Assembly (NCBI RefSeq): GCF_050003625.1
Contig: NC_134401.1
Coordinates: forward strand, 71,328,632 to 71,392,631
Origin: Haematobia irritans
Lineage: Eukaryota; Arthropoda; Insecta; Diptera; Muscidae
Direction: 5' to 3'
DNA: 64,000 bases
Part shown: one piece after another, positions 25,585 through 37,635 of the stretch
Position numbering within the stretch: position 1 is the stretch's first letter
Layout of the letters: each line of letters starts with the position of its first letter
Position numbers and translations under genes: made by a program
The notes under the pieces: model-generated
What the model was told of the DNA's origin: nothing
What the model saw: only the letters and a program-made list of their open reading frames with translations
Database searches by the model: none

Positions 25585-25760
25585 TGCCATGGTGTAGGGT
25601 ATAGAGTGTTGGATTACAAAACGACAGGTCTGCGTTCGATTCCTCCTGGCGTCATCGATATTTTCAAAGTACAAATTTTGCCATAAATATAAAGGGAGAG
25701 AAAGGGGTAGAAAAAGACTGAGAATAAAATCTATAAATAGATATGAGAGCAGCAAACTCA
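25585..25760 (+). repeat. tRNA-derived SINE-like sequence
   Basis: TGGTGTAGGGTATAGAGTG (A-box-like, about 25590) is followed about 35 bp later by GCGTTCGATTCC (B-box, 25632-25643). This is the spacing of an RNA polymerase III type 2 promoter. The flanks do not form an acceptor stem, so it is not a functional tRNA. An unrelated A/G-rich body follows to about 25760. Confidence 0.5.
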
Positions 25761-25959
25761 CTCGCACTTTTTGAGTATATTTATGTTAAAGCTATTATTT
25801 TTGAAGAGCTGGTATGCTTGCGACGAAGTACATTTTTTTTCGACTGTTGGTATGCTTGCACCGAAGTACTTTCCTCCAATGTCATGCCCGTGTAACAGTA
25901 TTACTGCTGATATATGTACGAAGAAGTTGTTACCTAATTTGTATAATTTGTATAATTTG

Positions 25960-28900
25960 TCGAACTGAACGGACGTGTTTTCTAATATCGGAGTATTTCA
26001 TCGTATTAAGTACTTATTATGAATTTCACGTGTGGTGGAAATAATAAGCCACCATGCAACGAAATTCAAAGTCATGCACTGGGTTGCTAACTTCAGGGCC
26101 CAGTGGACGGGTAAAGACTGAAGTTATAAATTTGGGCAGCGACCAAGAGTCAGGCCCAATTAGTCGACCTGTAGACGGGTCGACTGGCGGTGACACATTG
26201 GCAAGTCGAACCTTTTCTAAGCTGACGACATCAAAAGGAGGCAACCCCTCTCGAAAGAGATTCAAGGAACGAAGAAATGCTTTGTTTATCCTAAAGAAAT
26301 TAGGATCAGTCGACCCAAGCACGTTGTCGGCTCAGCAAAGCGATTCCTTAAAATGGGCTCAAGGAATTCTTGAGGCTGGAAAAAGGGAACGATCACCGTC
26401 TGCTAAAAACAGCAGTCGATGTCTGCTGTTATATTTTTGTACTTCAGGGCGTAATGAACAACAATTTATAAAATTTTTAGGTTATACAATTTTCCCCAAA
26501 GCCTATTTAAGAACCAAAAGTAGTTTTTGGTATATTTTTGCACTGTAATATACTTACAAGCTCCTAAATGCGATCAGCAAACATTTTGTTTGCTGTTATG
26601 CCTCAATTCGATAAATATTCAGATTTTTGGTCAAATACTATAGATATTCATAAAATATTGTGTTAATTATGTTAGGATAGCTGACATTTTTATTTGTTTT
26701 AGCCAAAATAAAACATGTTTTAGTGTAATCTAGCTTCAAAAATAGCAGGAAATGTTTGCTATTTCAGCAAACAATGACTGCTGTCCCTTTTACAGCAGAC
26801 TTTCTGCTGTTTTAGCATACTTTTCTGCTGTTCCTGCTAACAAATTTCTTTGGGTGTAGAGGAAAGCCAAGGGGAACAAAATCGGCCGCCATGGTGGACT
26901 ACAGAGTTAAGTAATATGAGGAAATCCTGCAGGAAGCTCTTTAATAAAGCAAAGTCCACAAGAGTTCAGGGGGATTGGGACACTTACAAGATGAATCTGA
27001 GAGCATATAAACGAGAACTGATAAGGTCTCAACAAAACTCTTGGGATGATTACTGTAGCAGTATTGAGAATACGTCAGAGGCTTCCAGACTACGGAAGGT
27101 ACTAGCATCCACTAACACCGCTCCAGGTTTCATTAAAACATCGGAGGGAAATTGCACAAAGTCCAGTGAGGAGACGTTGAAGGTACTTTTGGACACACTT
27201 CCCTGGAAAGCAGACGGTTGAACCATGTTCTGGCGGTGTAACAGAGGCTCAGCGGTCATTTCCTATCGAGGAAATAGTGTCGGAATCTAGAATAAAATGG
27301 GCTTTAAATAGCTTTGGACCATTCAAATCCCCCGGACCTGATGGAATTACTCCGGCGGAATTACAAGCAGTGGCTGAAAGAATTATCCCCTGGTGGACGG
27401 TGATATATAAACGATGTGTAAACTTAGCATATATTCCAGAAAAGTGGAGAGAAACAAAAGTCGTCTTCATACCTAAAGCAGGAAAGGCCTCTTACTCGAG
27501 TGCGAAGGATTGCCGACTAATCAGCTTATCCATTCCTACTTAAGACCCTGGAGAGGAGGTAGACATGTATCTTTGAACTAGCGTGGATTCAAGTTTGCTC
27601 TCGAAACGACAGCATGCATACTCGAAGGGCAGGTCTACTGAGACCGCATTACATGTACTAGTCAGCTTTATTGAAAGCTCACTATCTGTCAAAGAATAAA
27701 CAATCGTGGCGTTTCTTGACATCGAAGGGGCGTTCAATAATGTCCATCCGAGCTCGATATCAAGTGGACTGACAACTCTGAATGTTGATCCAGGTATACT
27801 TAGGCTGTTAGACGAACTTCTAATAAAGAGACGTATTTCAACCACACTAGGACAAGCAAACATACAAAGGTATGTGAACAGAGGCACTCCCCAAGGAGGA
27901 GTTCTATCACCTCTTCTTTGGAATGTTGCTATAAACAACCTTCTGGATAAAAGTGGAGGCATACGCAGATGATGTGGCGCTAGCAGTCAGGGGAAAATCA
28001 GAGATACTATTTATACAGAGAGCTCTACGGATGACTGAGAAATGGGCGAAAGATAATGGTCTTGGGGTAAGTCCAGCAAAGACAGAACTAGTCATGTACT
28101 GCAAAGATCGCAAAACTCCCACGGTTAGGCCCATTTCCTTAGGGGGTATTGAAATTCCCTTTGGTGAGTGTGCAAAATACCTTGGCGTTATTTTGGACTG
28201 GAAGTTGAATTTTAGGCTTAATATTGAAGAAGGGAGAGAACAGCCACTGTAGCTTTGTACTCTTACAAAAAGGCAATAGGGAAAAAGTGGGGACTAAAAC
28301 CAAAAATTGTGCATTGTCTATATACGGCAGTGGTTAGACCTATAATGCTATATGGTGTTGTAGTCTGGCGGCCGGCACTTCACCAGTCGACACGTTTAGA
28401 CAAAGTTCAGCGTATGGCGTGCTTGTGTATCTCAGGTGTATTCAGCAAGACAGGAACAAATTCCCTTAATGTCATACTGCATCTATTGCCTGTAGACATT
28501 TTGGCCAAACAGTCAGCTGCAACAACGGCTGTGCGGTTGCGCAAGCTATCGCTGTGGTCGGAAAAAAGTTAATGTCACAGTTCGGTCTTCAAAATAATGC
28601 CAGATGTGCCTAACGTAGTGGATTACACTCTGGCGAAACCACGTTTCGACAAAAAGTTTGAGTCTCTAATTCCCAACAGTGAAGCGTGGACCCCAGGGAA
28701 TAAAAGATATATAGATTTCTACACTGATGGATCCAAATTGGATGGCTCCAATTTGGTTTCGGAGTATATTCTAAAGATCTGGAACTTGGAATAGCGAAAA
28801 GATTACCTGATCACTGTAGTGTTTTTCAGGCTGAAATATCGACAATAAGAGAGGTGGTGAATTGGCTGAGAAGTAATGTTTCAACAAATATTGGCATTAA

Positions 28901-29693
28901 TATATACTCGACAGTCAACCTGCAATAAAATCCTTGGACTCTGTGTTCCTTAACTCGAAAACGGCCATAGACTGCCGCAAATCTCAACGAGATGGCTGAG
29001 CAGTACAATATTCACCTAATATGGGTGCCTGTCCATAGGAACATTCCGGGGAACTGCGAAGCAGATGTGTTAGCAAGGCTAGGAACTACATTACATATTC
29101 CAGGGGAACTACAATCTGTTGGTATGCCTCTGGCTATCTGCAAGCTCTTAGTGCGTGAGAAGGCTGTTATGATGGCCAATATTCAATGGGAAAATTGCAA
29201 GGGTTGTAACGACACCAAGCAAATATGGCCCCATTTAAACTTAAACCGCACACTAGATTGCTAGTGTTCTCAAGGCGTCAGATAGCACTCCTGATATCTG
29301 CTATAACAGGACGCTGCCTGATATGCGAATTTGCTAAAACTATATGTTAGGTGCGACGTATAATGACTATTGTATAAGCTATCATGATGTGGAGGAAAAT
29401 GAATCAATTAAACACCTCTTGTGTGAGTGTCCTGCTTTTGGTGTAAGGCGTAAGCGCATATAGCTTTAGATTACTGGCGGACCTGGAAAACGTTAACTTA
29501 AGCAGTTTGTTAATGTTTTTGGAGCAATCTGGTTGGATCAACAAAAGTAAATAATAGAGAAGGTTAAGTGGTTAAAACTAGAAGTGTCCATATGTAATAG
29601 GTACTTTTAGTTAAATGTGGTATCACAATGGACTGAATAGTCTAAGTGAGCCTGAATCTTTATCGGACTGCCACTTTAACCTAACCTAACCTA
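25960..29693 (+). pseudogene. LINE copy B: ORF1 start, RT, RNase H and 3' tail
   Basis: The 5' UTR starts near 25960 (GTCGAACTGAACGGACG, also in copy C). ORF1 opens at 26054 and is cut at about 26398. ORF2 resumes at about 26862 after the endonuclease has been lost. RT motifs lie at 27325-27345 (SPGPDGITP), 27708-27740 (FLDIEGAFNNV), 27875-27915 (RGTPQGGVLSPLLW) and about 27958 (YADDVALAV). RNase H starts at about 28700 (FYTDGSK) and a Cys-rich C-terminal motif (HLLCECPAF) lies at about 29415. Stops and frameshifts occur at 27224, 27541, 27698, 28250 and beyond. The element ends in AACCTAACCTAACCTA at 29678-29693. Confidence 0.9.
26399..26861. mobile_element. CAGCAG-rich inverted-end insert within LINE copy B
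   Basis: Left inner sequence TGCTAAAAACAGCAG..GTCTGCTGT recurs inverted at the right (ACAGCAGACTTTCTGCTG, TTTTAGCA). The interior is A/T-rich and noncoding. It sits where the LINE has lost ORF1 C-terminus and endonuclease, so insertion and deletion are linked or sequential. Exact termini and target duplication are not resolved. Confidence 0.5.
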
Positions 29694-29942
29694 CCTCATT
29701 TGTCGTAGGCATACTTGTTCTCATACCTGTTAATAGGACTTTTTGCTGGGAAAGACTACAACGGCAAAAGAAGATTATAATTCTGCAACCTGGAACTAAG
29801 AATACAGTATGATATTCTATGCAGGTAATTGTTAACAAAATTAACTTTTAATTAAAAAAATAAGATCTAATTATTCTATTTACTTTCAGAAAAACTAATT
29901 TAGCTACAGACTATTGATTTATTGGAAATCTAGGCGCATCTA
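29694..29942. other. Spacer with no recognised feature
   Basis: Short AT-rich stretch between the LINE tail and the next TIR element. Confidence 0.4.
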
Positions 29943-31255
29943 CACTGAAAAAACAGTGAACCCTTTTCCATTGCAAAATGAACTAAACTGTAGTAATATT
30001 GACCATGATTTAGCCCTTAAGATTTTTTCAACTTGTCTAGTTTATAATTCTCTTACATTTTAGTTCATCTATAACATTGTATTTTAGTTAATTTTTACAA
30101 CACCATAAGATGTATATACCCCTATCAAGTTAAAAAGTCAGTATTATTTTGGTTTACTTGCTTATTTTTTGGGAAACCCGATAATAAAATTTGCGTAACA
30201 GTCTCTTTAAAATGTCGACAACTAAACTATTTTTAAATCAATCATTCCACAGTACAAAGAAATTAAATAATTAAAAGAACAACAAACCGTTTTACTATTA
30301 TGAAAATTTTCATACATTAAAATTAAACTTTCTTTAAGCAAAAGTACTTTATTATAAAAACTTATGATGAAAGTTCTTAATACAATGTTTTTTGTGAATA
30401 AAAATTATGAACACGTGGAACAGAGAGTAGTTCCTTTGAACTTGCTGTTTGGACATTTTGACTTATCCTTTTTTATTCATCGTAGGTATTTTTTTTCACA
30501 TATCTTGCTGGAAAAAATGAAAGCAATAATGAAAATTGTTAAAAATTAACACCATGTAATGAAATATTCTTTTTTAATTCTTCATTTTTGCTTGTAACTT
30601 ACCATATTTGGGGGCATTTTATCAAATGGTGTAAGGAATTCAACTTTACTTTTGAAAACGTATCTCATAAAATTTGTACTCATAAAACTGTGTTGTTATC
30701 GATGTGAAGGATATAATAAAATAAATATTCTAGTTGAAACACTCAAAAAAAAGTGAACCCAATATTTGACTAAAGCTGATTTAATTCAATTTAAGTTCAT
30801 GGAATTTTTACGTTTTAAGAAAGTTTCCATGACGTTAATAATTTTTTGCGTACGTTAGCTAAAATAACTAAAATAGAGGAAAAAATTATACACAAATGAA
30901 GCATAAAGATTAACAAAATTCGGGTATCCCACAAAATCGTTCAGAATTTCTTAAAATTTGTAAATTTTAGCAGTAATGAGCCCATCATGAACTTCGTATG
31001 GTACTAAAGACTTTTTTGCAATTTTTAACTCCAATTTTTCCTTCAAACTTCGAAATTTTCTTTAAATAGTAAAAAAAAATTAGTTATGTCTAATAAATTT
31101 TCTTGAATTTATCGAAAATTATTTACTTAGTTTTGTGAAATCGGCGTGACACCTCCGTTTCTAATACAGATTAGTTAAAATTTTCTCAAATTAATATATT
31201 TTTTCTAAAACTAACTAAAATTTTCTTTCCTGCTGGGTTCACTGTTTTTTCAGTG
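29943..31255. mobile_element. 1.3-kb nonautonomous element with CACTGAAAAAACAGTG termini
   Basis: CACTGAAAAAACAGTGAACC at 29943 is present inverted at 31235-31255. The terminus is itself a small palindrome (CACTG-A6-CAGTG). TA precedes the left end but AA follows the right, so a TA duplication is likely but damaged. The AT-rich interior encodes nothing recognisable; a 61-codon frame at 30364 is probably chance. Confidence 0.75.
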
Positions 31256-31442
31256 AAGAAAGCCAAAGTTTTAATATAAAACGTATCAATTCTCTATTAA
31301 ATTGTACGCTGAGGGGACAACTTTTTATATTTAAATATATTTAAATAAATAAATTTACATTAAATAAAATTATTAAATAGGTTTCAAAAAAATCTAATGA
31401 AAAAAATAATAATATGCATAAAAAACCAAATATTCTGGTTAA

Positions 31443-31723
31443 CCCTAGACAGTCATCATTCGTCAAAATGACGACACATAATTTCATTTTCGATTTAAAA
31501 TGCATTTTAGTCTATTGGGAAATGGTAAATTTAAGTTATAATAATTCGACCGTTTTATGAATTTTTGTTTTATACTAATTAAAACCAAATTGAATAAGAA
31601 AATAAATTCAAGTTTGGTTCACTTTTTCGCTCACGATGAAAATTATAGCGTCTAGAAATGAGCCGTAGTCAAAATGACGAAGGATGACGTTAATGTACAA
31701 AAAATAAGGATGACTGTCCAGGG
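31443..31723. mobile_element. piggyBac-type MITE flanked by TTAA
   Basis: TTAA (31439-31442) plus CCCTAGACAGTCATC at the left, and GATGACTGTCCAGGG plus TTAA (31724-31727) at the right. TTAA duplication and CCCT ends are the piggyBac signature. Internal GTCAAAATGAC palindromes occur near both ends (31462 and 31663). At 281 bp it must borrow a transposase. Confidence 0.85.
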
Positions 31724-31879
31724 TTAAAAGATAGTTAAAGAATCACTATTAAATTACAAGCAAAGGAGTATTAAACATTTTTCAAAATTTCTAAGGGGTT
31801 ATTCTGAAATTAAATATTTGTTTTTTTTTACATTAAAAATATTACATTGGTTTCCAGAAAATTTGATTAAAGAAATACT

Positions 31880-33020
31880 ATGATTGTTTCACGCACAGTG
31901 GTCCGCTAGCGCAGTTTTTGTGCTGTTCGAGTTGGTGCGTAATTTAATATCCGATTTATGTCCTGAAATTCTTGTTTTTAATTTGTTTTTGGATGTTCCT
32001 ACATAGACTTTTTCGCATTTTTCCTTATTATTTCCTCCGCACGGTATTTCGTAAATCGTATTGTGTTTTTCCATAGTGGGGATCTTGCTTTTCATGTTGG
32101 AAAATATTTTTTAACAGTATTGTTTGACTTGTGTGCTAAATTGCATTGTTCTTTTTCAAAGATTTCGGAGTTTGTAATTCGTTCGGATAATTTGTTGACA
32201 TATACCATTGACTTGTATAGTGTTTCCTCGTTTTTATTTCCGTTTTGTTTTTTCCCTCCGGTTTAAATTGCGATATTAAGTCGTTAATTAAATATTTTGG
32301 AAAATTATTGTTGTATAAAATATCTCTAATAATGGATTTGTTTTTAGAATGATATTCTTTGACACTTATGTTTAACACCCTATTTATAAGATTTTTCGCT
32401 GAAAAATAATTTATTATTCTCCCCGATGCTTTGGGCTTTTGGTACCAATCTAAGCCAAGTTCGTAATTTTCTTTCCTGATAAGCAGCGTGTCTAAATATG
32501 GATTTTCTCTACTTCTACCGTGAATTTTATGCTATTATGGAAGCCATTTAGTGTTGCCAAGATTTCCTGCATTGCACCTTCCCGAACCACAGCAAATATC
32601 GTCCACATATTTCGTCAAGATAATTGGTCTTGTCAAGTTTTTCATGCAGTTGTCCTGTAAATATTCCATAACTATATCAGCTACAATAGGTAAAGCGGAT
32701 GATCCCATGGGATCATCCTCTCTTTTTTCTCTTCTATTCTCGACAATGCAAAATTTTAAAATTTTCATAAAGATATTCATTGTAATTTTAGTATGTCTTT
32801 CCAATTCTCGTCATCTACTTTCGATAATTTTTAAAGCTATGTTAACGCTTGGGAATAAGAACACAACGTCAAAAGATACCAATTTTTCATCCTCATCGAT
32901 AGTCAAGTCCTTGGTCTTATTTTTAAATTGAAGAGAGTCATTTACGTTGTACTTTGAGTCCTGTGTTAGTATTTTCAAAAGGTTTCCAATGTGCTTGCAG
33001 AGATTGCTTGAAGTGTGGCT
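31880..33020 (-). pseudogene. Penelope-like element: RT and GIY-YIG endonuclease remnants
   Basis: Reading down the minus strand: 33015-32811 has KLVSFDVVFLFPSV (RT motif A region). 32804-32535 has DDPMGSSALPIVADIVM (motif B region) and KYVDDI (motif C). 32378-32136 is the RT-EN linker. 32095-31889 has IYEIPCGG, KVYVGTSKNKLKTRISGH and a terminal H, the GIY-YIG nuclease with its usual upstream Cys/His region. This RT plus GIY-YIG order is diagnostic of Penelope-like elements. Frames are broken at about 32808, 32530 and 32130. The 5' part is replaced by LINE sequence near 33020. Confidence 0.88.
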
Positions 33021-33368
33021 CCTCATTAGCAGTTCGTCTAGCAGCCTAAGTATACCTGGATCAACATTCAGAGTTGCCAGTCCATTTAATATCGAGCTCG
33101 GATGGACGTTATTGAATGTCCCCTCGATGTATAGAAACGCCACAATTGTGTATTCATTGACAGATAGTGAGCTTTCGATAAAGCTGACTAGTTCATGCAA
33201 AGCGGTCTCAGCAGACCTGCCCTTCGAGTATACATGCTGTCGTTTCGAGAGCAAACTTGAATCGACGCTAGTTGTAAGATAAATGTCTATCATCCTCTCT
33301 GATTGGTCGGAAATCCTTCGCGCTCGAGTGAAAATGTGTGTCCAATAGTACCTCCAGCGTCTCCTCAC
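32811..33368 (-). pseudogene. Chimeric ORF joining a LINE RT to a Penelope RT
   Basis: The first about 115 codons match the LINE RT of copy B (SKRQHVYSKGRSAETALHE through DELLMR). From about 33020 onward the frame reads Penelope RT (CKHIGNLLKI to FDVVFLFPSV). The LINE motif A is FLYIEGTFNNV, with Tyr in place of the catalytic Asp. The joint keeps the frame open across two unrelated reverse transcriptases. It is most simply a truncation-and-insertion scar. Confidence 0.8.
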
Positions 33369-35940
33369 TGGACGTTGTCCAATTGCCCTCCGATCTTTTA
33401 ATGAAACCTGGAGCGGAGTTAGTGGATGCTAGTACATTCCGTAGTCGGGAAGCCTCGGACGTATTCTCAATACTGCTGCAGTAAATATTCCAAGAGTTAT
33501 GCTAAGCCTTTCTCAGTTCTCGCTTGTATCCTTTCAGATTCTTCTTGTAAGCGTCCCAATCCTCAGGAACTCTGGTGGACTTTGCTTTGTTAAAGAGCTT
33601 CCTGCAGGATTTCCTCTTATTACTTAACTCCGTAGACCACTATGGTGGTCGATTTTCCCCCCTTGGCTTCCCTCTAGGGCATGCAGCTTTCAGTGAGATG
33701 TTGAAGGCCTTAGTAATCCGCTCCACTGCGTGTTCGATATCTTGCACAGTGCTGATATGTGTCTTTGGTATTTCCGGTATCATCATATTGAACGGTTGCC
33801 TATACCTATGCCAATCAGCTTTCCTAACATTTGGCGGAAATATCGTCTTTGAAGTACGAACAGCCAATCTGAAACTGATGTAGCGATGATCTGAGAAGCT
33901 ATGTTCCCTCAAAACTCAGATATCTTATCATTCAGTTCCGGAGAGGCCAATGTGACGTCCAACACCTCTTGCCTGTTTTTGGTGACGAAGGTTGGTGCAT
34001 CTCCTTTATTACAAACTACCAGGTTAGTACGCAAAATAAACTCTATTAGCGACTCTCCCCTTGCATTAGTATAACTACTTTCCCAAATACTATGATGTGC
34101 ATTTGCATCGCATCCCATAATGAGTTTTGTCTTTGTTTTCAGTGACTTCTCCACTAAGGTCTTAACGGCACATGGAGGCATCTCCCTATCATGTCCCATG
34201 TAGACTGGCTACGACAGTGTCTGCATTGCTCAATGAAGGAAGCAGAAACAAGTTTAGTTAGTTTTTAGCAATTATACATGCTAGATTTATATCTTTACCG
34301 GTATTATGCATAAGTTTGAAACCCGGAGTGCTTAATTCACAGATCTTGTCCTTATATAGGTATGGTTCTTGAATAAGAACTATGTCTCCTTTCATCAGGA
34401 GAACTTTTAAGGCAGCACAAGCGGCCTTACAATGGTGAAGATTTATCTGGAGGAACCGTAGAACCATCCAAATTTTCAACCACCGTCACATCAGCCGCTT
34501 CAATTGAGTAATCAAGTTCTTCCTCTTCACAGATCTCGTTGACTCTCGCAACAATCCGCGGTTCAGCTTTGGTGATGTTTGAGCCTGTAGGAACTTCCCG
34601 CATACGATGTTCGTCAATGTCGGCAGTTTTTATGTCTCCTTCGGCTTCGCAAGATGTTTTCACTTCTGACTCTACCGGAGGCTTGTCCGTTTCGGAATCC
34701 TTTGGCTGATCGCTTTTGTATACCTTCATATGGATATCATGAAAGCCATAACTTACACGTCCTTCGGTCTGGGCTACATGTGACAGCGACTCAATGATCA
34801 ATATAAATACCGCATGTCGTCTTGGTCCGTCCACCTCATCCAAACGACCAACCTTCCAATCGGCGGTTGGAAGATCTGGGTTACATGCCTTTAGTCTGTT
34901 TATTATCGACTCAGGATCAGTAGGGTTTGCAGGTATCCATGCATGTGCTCTAGGTTTAGCCGGTAGGTCTTTTTTATCAACTAACTCCAAAGCGGTTCCT
35001 TACCAAACTTCACCAATTAGCATCAAAGCAGATTTAAAGCAATCCATAGACCTCTGGTCTGCAAATGCTATTAACTTATATCGTCCATGATACCATCCAG
35101 CATCTTGCCGTCGAGGACTTGGTTCGGGAAACTTTTTTCGCACCTCTGAGTAGACGCCAGACATCGCGTTCTCAATTTCCCCCCATTTTGGCTTTGGAAC
35201 CATACCGTCTAATGCTCCTTTATTAATGATAGCCATCACAAGGCTGTCTTTTGCAACTGAGGCAAACGATCTTTGATCCCGTTTAGAGGATGGCAGTTCA
35301 TCCGGTGGTCGTTCCCTTTTTCCAGCTTCAAGAATTCCTTGAGCCCACTTTAAGGAATCGCTTTGCTTAGCCGACAACGTGCTTGGTTCGACAGATCCTA
35401 ATTTCTTTAGGATAAACAAAGCATTTCTGCGTTCATTGAATCCCTATCGTGAGGGATTACCTCTTTACCTTAGAAAAGGTTCGACTTGCCAAAGTGTCGC
35501 CACCTGTCGACCCGTCTACAGGTCGACTAATTGGGCCTGACTCTTGGTCACTACCCAAATTCATAACTTCAGTCGATACCCGTCCACTGGGCCCTGAAGT
35601 TAGCAACCCAGTGGATGCATTTCGCTGCATGGTGGCTTGATTTTCCACCACACGTGAAATTCGTAATAAGTACTTATTACGATGAAATAATCCGCTATTA
35701 AAAAACACGTCCGTTCAGTTCGACCGTTGAATAAAAAAACGTACCTTAGATAAGAGGTTTAGACTTCAGCAGATCTTTTTCTGTTATCCAAAAGACAGTT
35801 CATTAACGGTTTTGGCTCGATTGAAGAACCTCGTCGCTTAGACGTCCTTCGAAGTCTAACCATTGACTTTCACTAATGTATTAGTGACCAACGTTCTCAA
35901 CGATCGCGTTACGAAGCGTTACTTTTTTATTTATCTTAGT
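33021..35940 (-). pseudogene. LINE copy C: ORF1, endonuclease and partial RT, minus strand
   Basis: From the 5' side: UTR to about 35940, then ORF1 in pieces (35640-35457, 35419-35000, 34990-34427). The ORF2 endonuclease follows (34479-33640), with INLHHCKAACAALK, LIQEPYL and GCDANAHHSIW (metal-binding D/H residues). The RT entry is at 33640-33021. It is the most complete 5' half of the family in the window. Frameshifts occur at several points (for example 34258, 33909 and 33480), and the 3' half is replaced by Penelope sequence. Confidence 0.88.
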
Positions 35941-36035
35941 ATTTCCCTCTATCAATTTCCCCACCGAAGTATATAATATTGATTGAATTTAACACCACCA
36001 AATTATTTAGGTCCTTTTAATTTCTCTCATTCCAG

Positions 36036-36292
36036 TAGACGACTCAAAATTGTACCAGAGCAAAAGTCAGGATGTTGGAATATATTCCGGGCCCGGTGGG
36101 TGCACTGCCGATATAGACGAGGATTTTGGGCATGGTTCTGATCCTAATATTTTAACCACTGACGATGTTCTGCGTGTGAAAAAGGGATTACCACTCCAAA
36201 GATATGATGCTTTTGTTCTTTATGCCGATGCCGATTTAATGTACGTTACCGAAATGTTAACAAAATTGGAAGATACGGAATATAACTTTAAA
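36036..36292 (+). CDS. Myd88: MyD88-type adaptor, exon with TIR domain start
   Basis: A 257-bp exon with acceptor TCATTCCAG before 36036 and donor AAA/GTAAGT after 36292. It enters in phase (two bases complete a codon) and leaves at a codon boundary. Residues after an acidic linker read LQRYDAFVLYADADLMYV, TIR box 1, followed by a helix (TEMLTKLEDTEYNFK). In the family this cytoplasmic domain pairs with Toll receptor TIRs, and upstream exons encode a death domain. Those exons are not in the window; LINE copy C lies directly 5'. I favour MyD88 over Toll or Sarm because of the exon 2 sequence and the linker. The symbol is an inference from domain style. Confidence 0.75.
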
Positions 36293-36345
36293 GTAAGTTG
36301 CTTGTATTATCCTTAGCTAGCAATATACAGTACAGTTTTTTCTAG

Positions 36346-36514
36346 CTGTGTATAAAAGACCGTGATTTACTCGCTGGCGTAGCATTCAAACATGTTGCTT
36401 TGACAAAACTAATTGAGGAGCGCTGCAAGTACTTGATAGTGATATTAACAAATGCATTTCTAAGAAGTGCAGAGAATAAATTCTTCGTAGATTTTACCCA
36501 GGCACTGCAAATAG
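36346..36514 (+). CDS. Myd88: MyD88-type adaptor, second TIR exon
   Basis: A 169-bp exon with acceptor TTTTTCTAG and donor ATAG/GTAAGT, separated from the previous exon by a 53-bp intron. It begins LCIKDRDLLAGVAF (TIR box 2; the usual RDxxPG proline is Ala). It continues LTKLIEERCKYLIVILTNAFLRS, the core strand and helix, and ends FFVDFTQALQI. It exits after the first base of a codon. There are no stops or frameshifts in either TIR exon, in contrast to all surrounding elements, as expected for selected host sequence. Confidence 0.78.
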
Positions 36515-37109
36515 GTAAGTGTATATTTCATAAAGTTAATGGTACTAGTTACTACTTTTAGCTTTCTTTAAGAAAAGTTATTTTACACCCACAATTTTAG
36601 GGGCAACATTTTTCGAGTAAAAGTAGTAGTTGTTAGGTTGGCTTTGATACTCACCAAAATAATTGAAAATGTAAACAATCCAACTTACTTTCATTTACCA
36701 ATCATTTGCCATATAACTCGCGTAATAATAGTTTTTTTTTTTTTTTTTTTTTTATTTATCATTTAAACATAAAACGATTGCTTATATATATGCACTACAA
36801 CTAGTCTTTAATTTCAATAATAGTTAATTATAAATTATAAATAAAATCATGCTTGCTTCGATACCACACAGAAATTCCGTAGTTAAACTAACGCTAAATT
36901 TAACTTAATTTATTATTTTGCTCCATATTTTCCACAGCTTAAGAAAGTCTTACTTTTTTTAAGAATATATCGAACATTTTATGAACGTGGTATAAAGTTC
37001 AATAACCATACACATAAGTTCAATATTAACTAAAGCTAAAGAAAATTTTCGTACGATTCCCAAAAATAGTAAGAATGAACTACTGTTTAGTTAAAATGAT
37101 TGGGTCTCT
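36515..37109. other. Intron sequence, no further exon recognised
   Basis: AT-rich with a 22-bp T-run (36731-36752). A TIR domain would normally need about 20 more residues (a KRKIIP-like stretch) before box 3. I did not find an exon encoding them here. Confidence 0.4.
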
Positions 37110-37635
37110 TGTTTCCAGTCTGGAAGCCTCGGACGTATTTTCAATATTGCTACAGTAATCAATCAAAGAGTTGTGCTGGGCCTTTCTCAGTTCGGGCTTA
37201 TGTTCTTTCAGATTCATTTTGTAAGCGTTCCGATCCTCCGGAGCTCTGGTGAACATTGTCCTGTTAAAGAGCAGATTTTTCTCATATTACCTTACTCCGT
37301 AGGCCACCATGGCGGTCGAGTTTCCCTATTGGCTTTTCTCTAGGTCATGCAGCTTCCAGTGAGATGTTGAAGGCCTCTATAATCCGCTCCACGGTTTGTT
37401 CGATAGCATATACAGTGCTCATATTTGTCTCTGGTATTTCCGGTATCATCAAATTGAACCTATACCCTATACATATTCCAATCAGCTTTCCGCACATTTA
37501 GTGGAAATAGGGTCTTAGAAGTACGCACAGCCATGCACATATATGAGAAGATATGTTCCCTTAAAACCTGTCACCCAGATATCTTATCATTCAGTTCCGG
37601 AGAGGGCAAGGTGAAGTCCGAAATCTCTTGTGTAA
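37110..37635 (-). pseudogene. LINE copy D fragment (endonuclease/RT linker)
   Basis: Reverse complement of the same region as 33430-33960 and 20690-21140, including CTTACTCCGTAGGCCACCATGG and CAGTGAGATGTTGAAGGCCT. Heavily mutated. It ends where the CCCAGCAAAATT MITE begins. Confidence 0.8.

Noticed and set aside
25585..25660. Functional tRNA gene
   Set aside because: A- and B-box-like motifs exist, but no acceptor stem or consistent cloverleaf can be drawn; a SINE head fits better.
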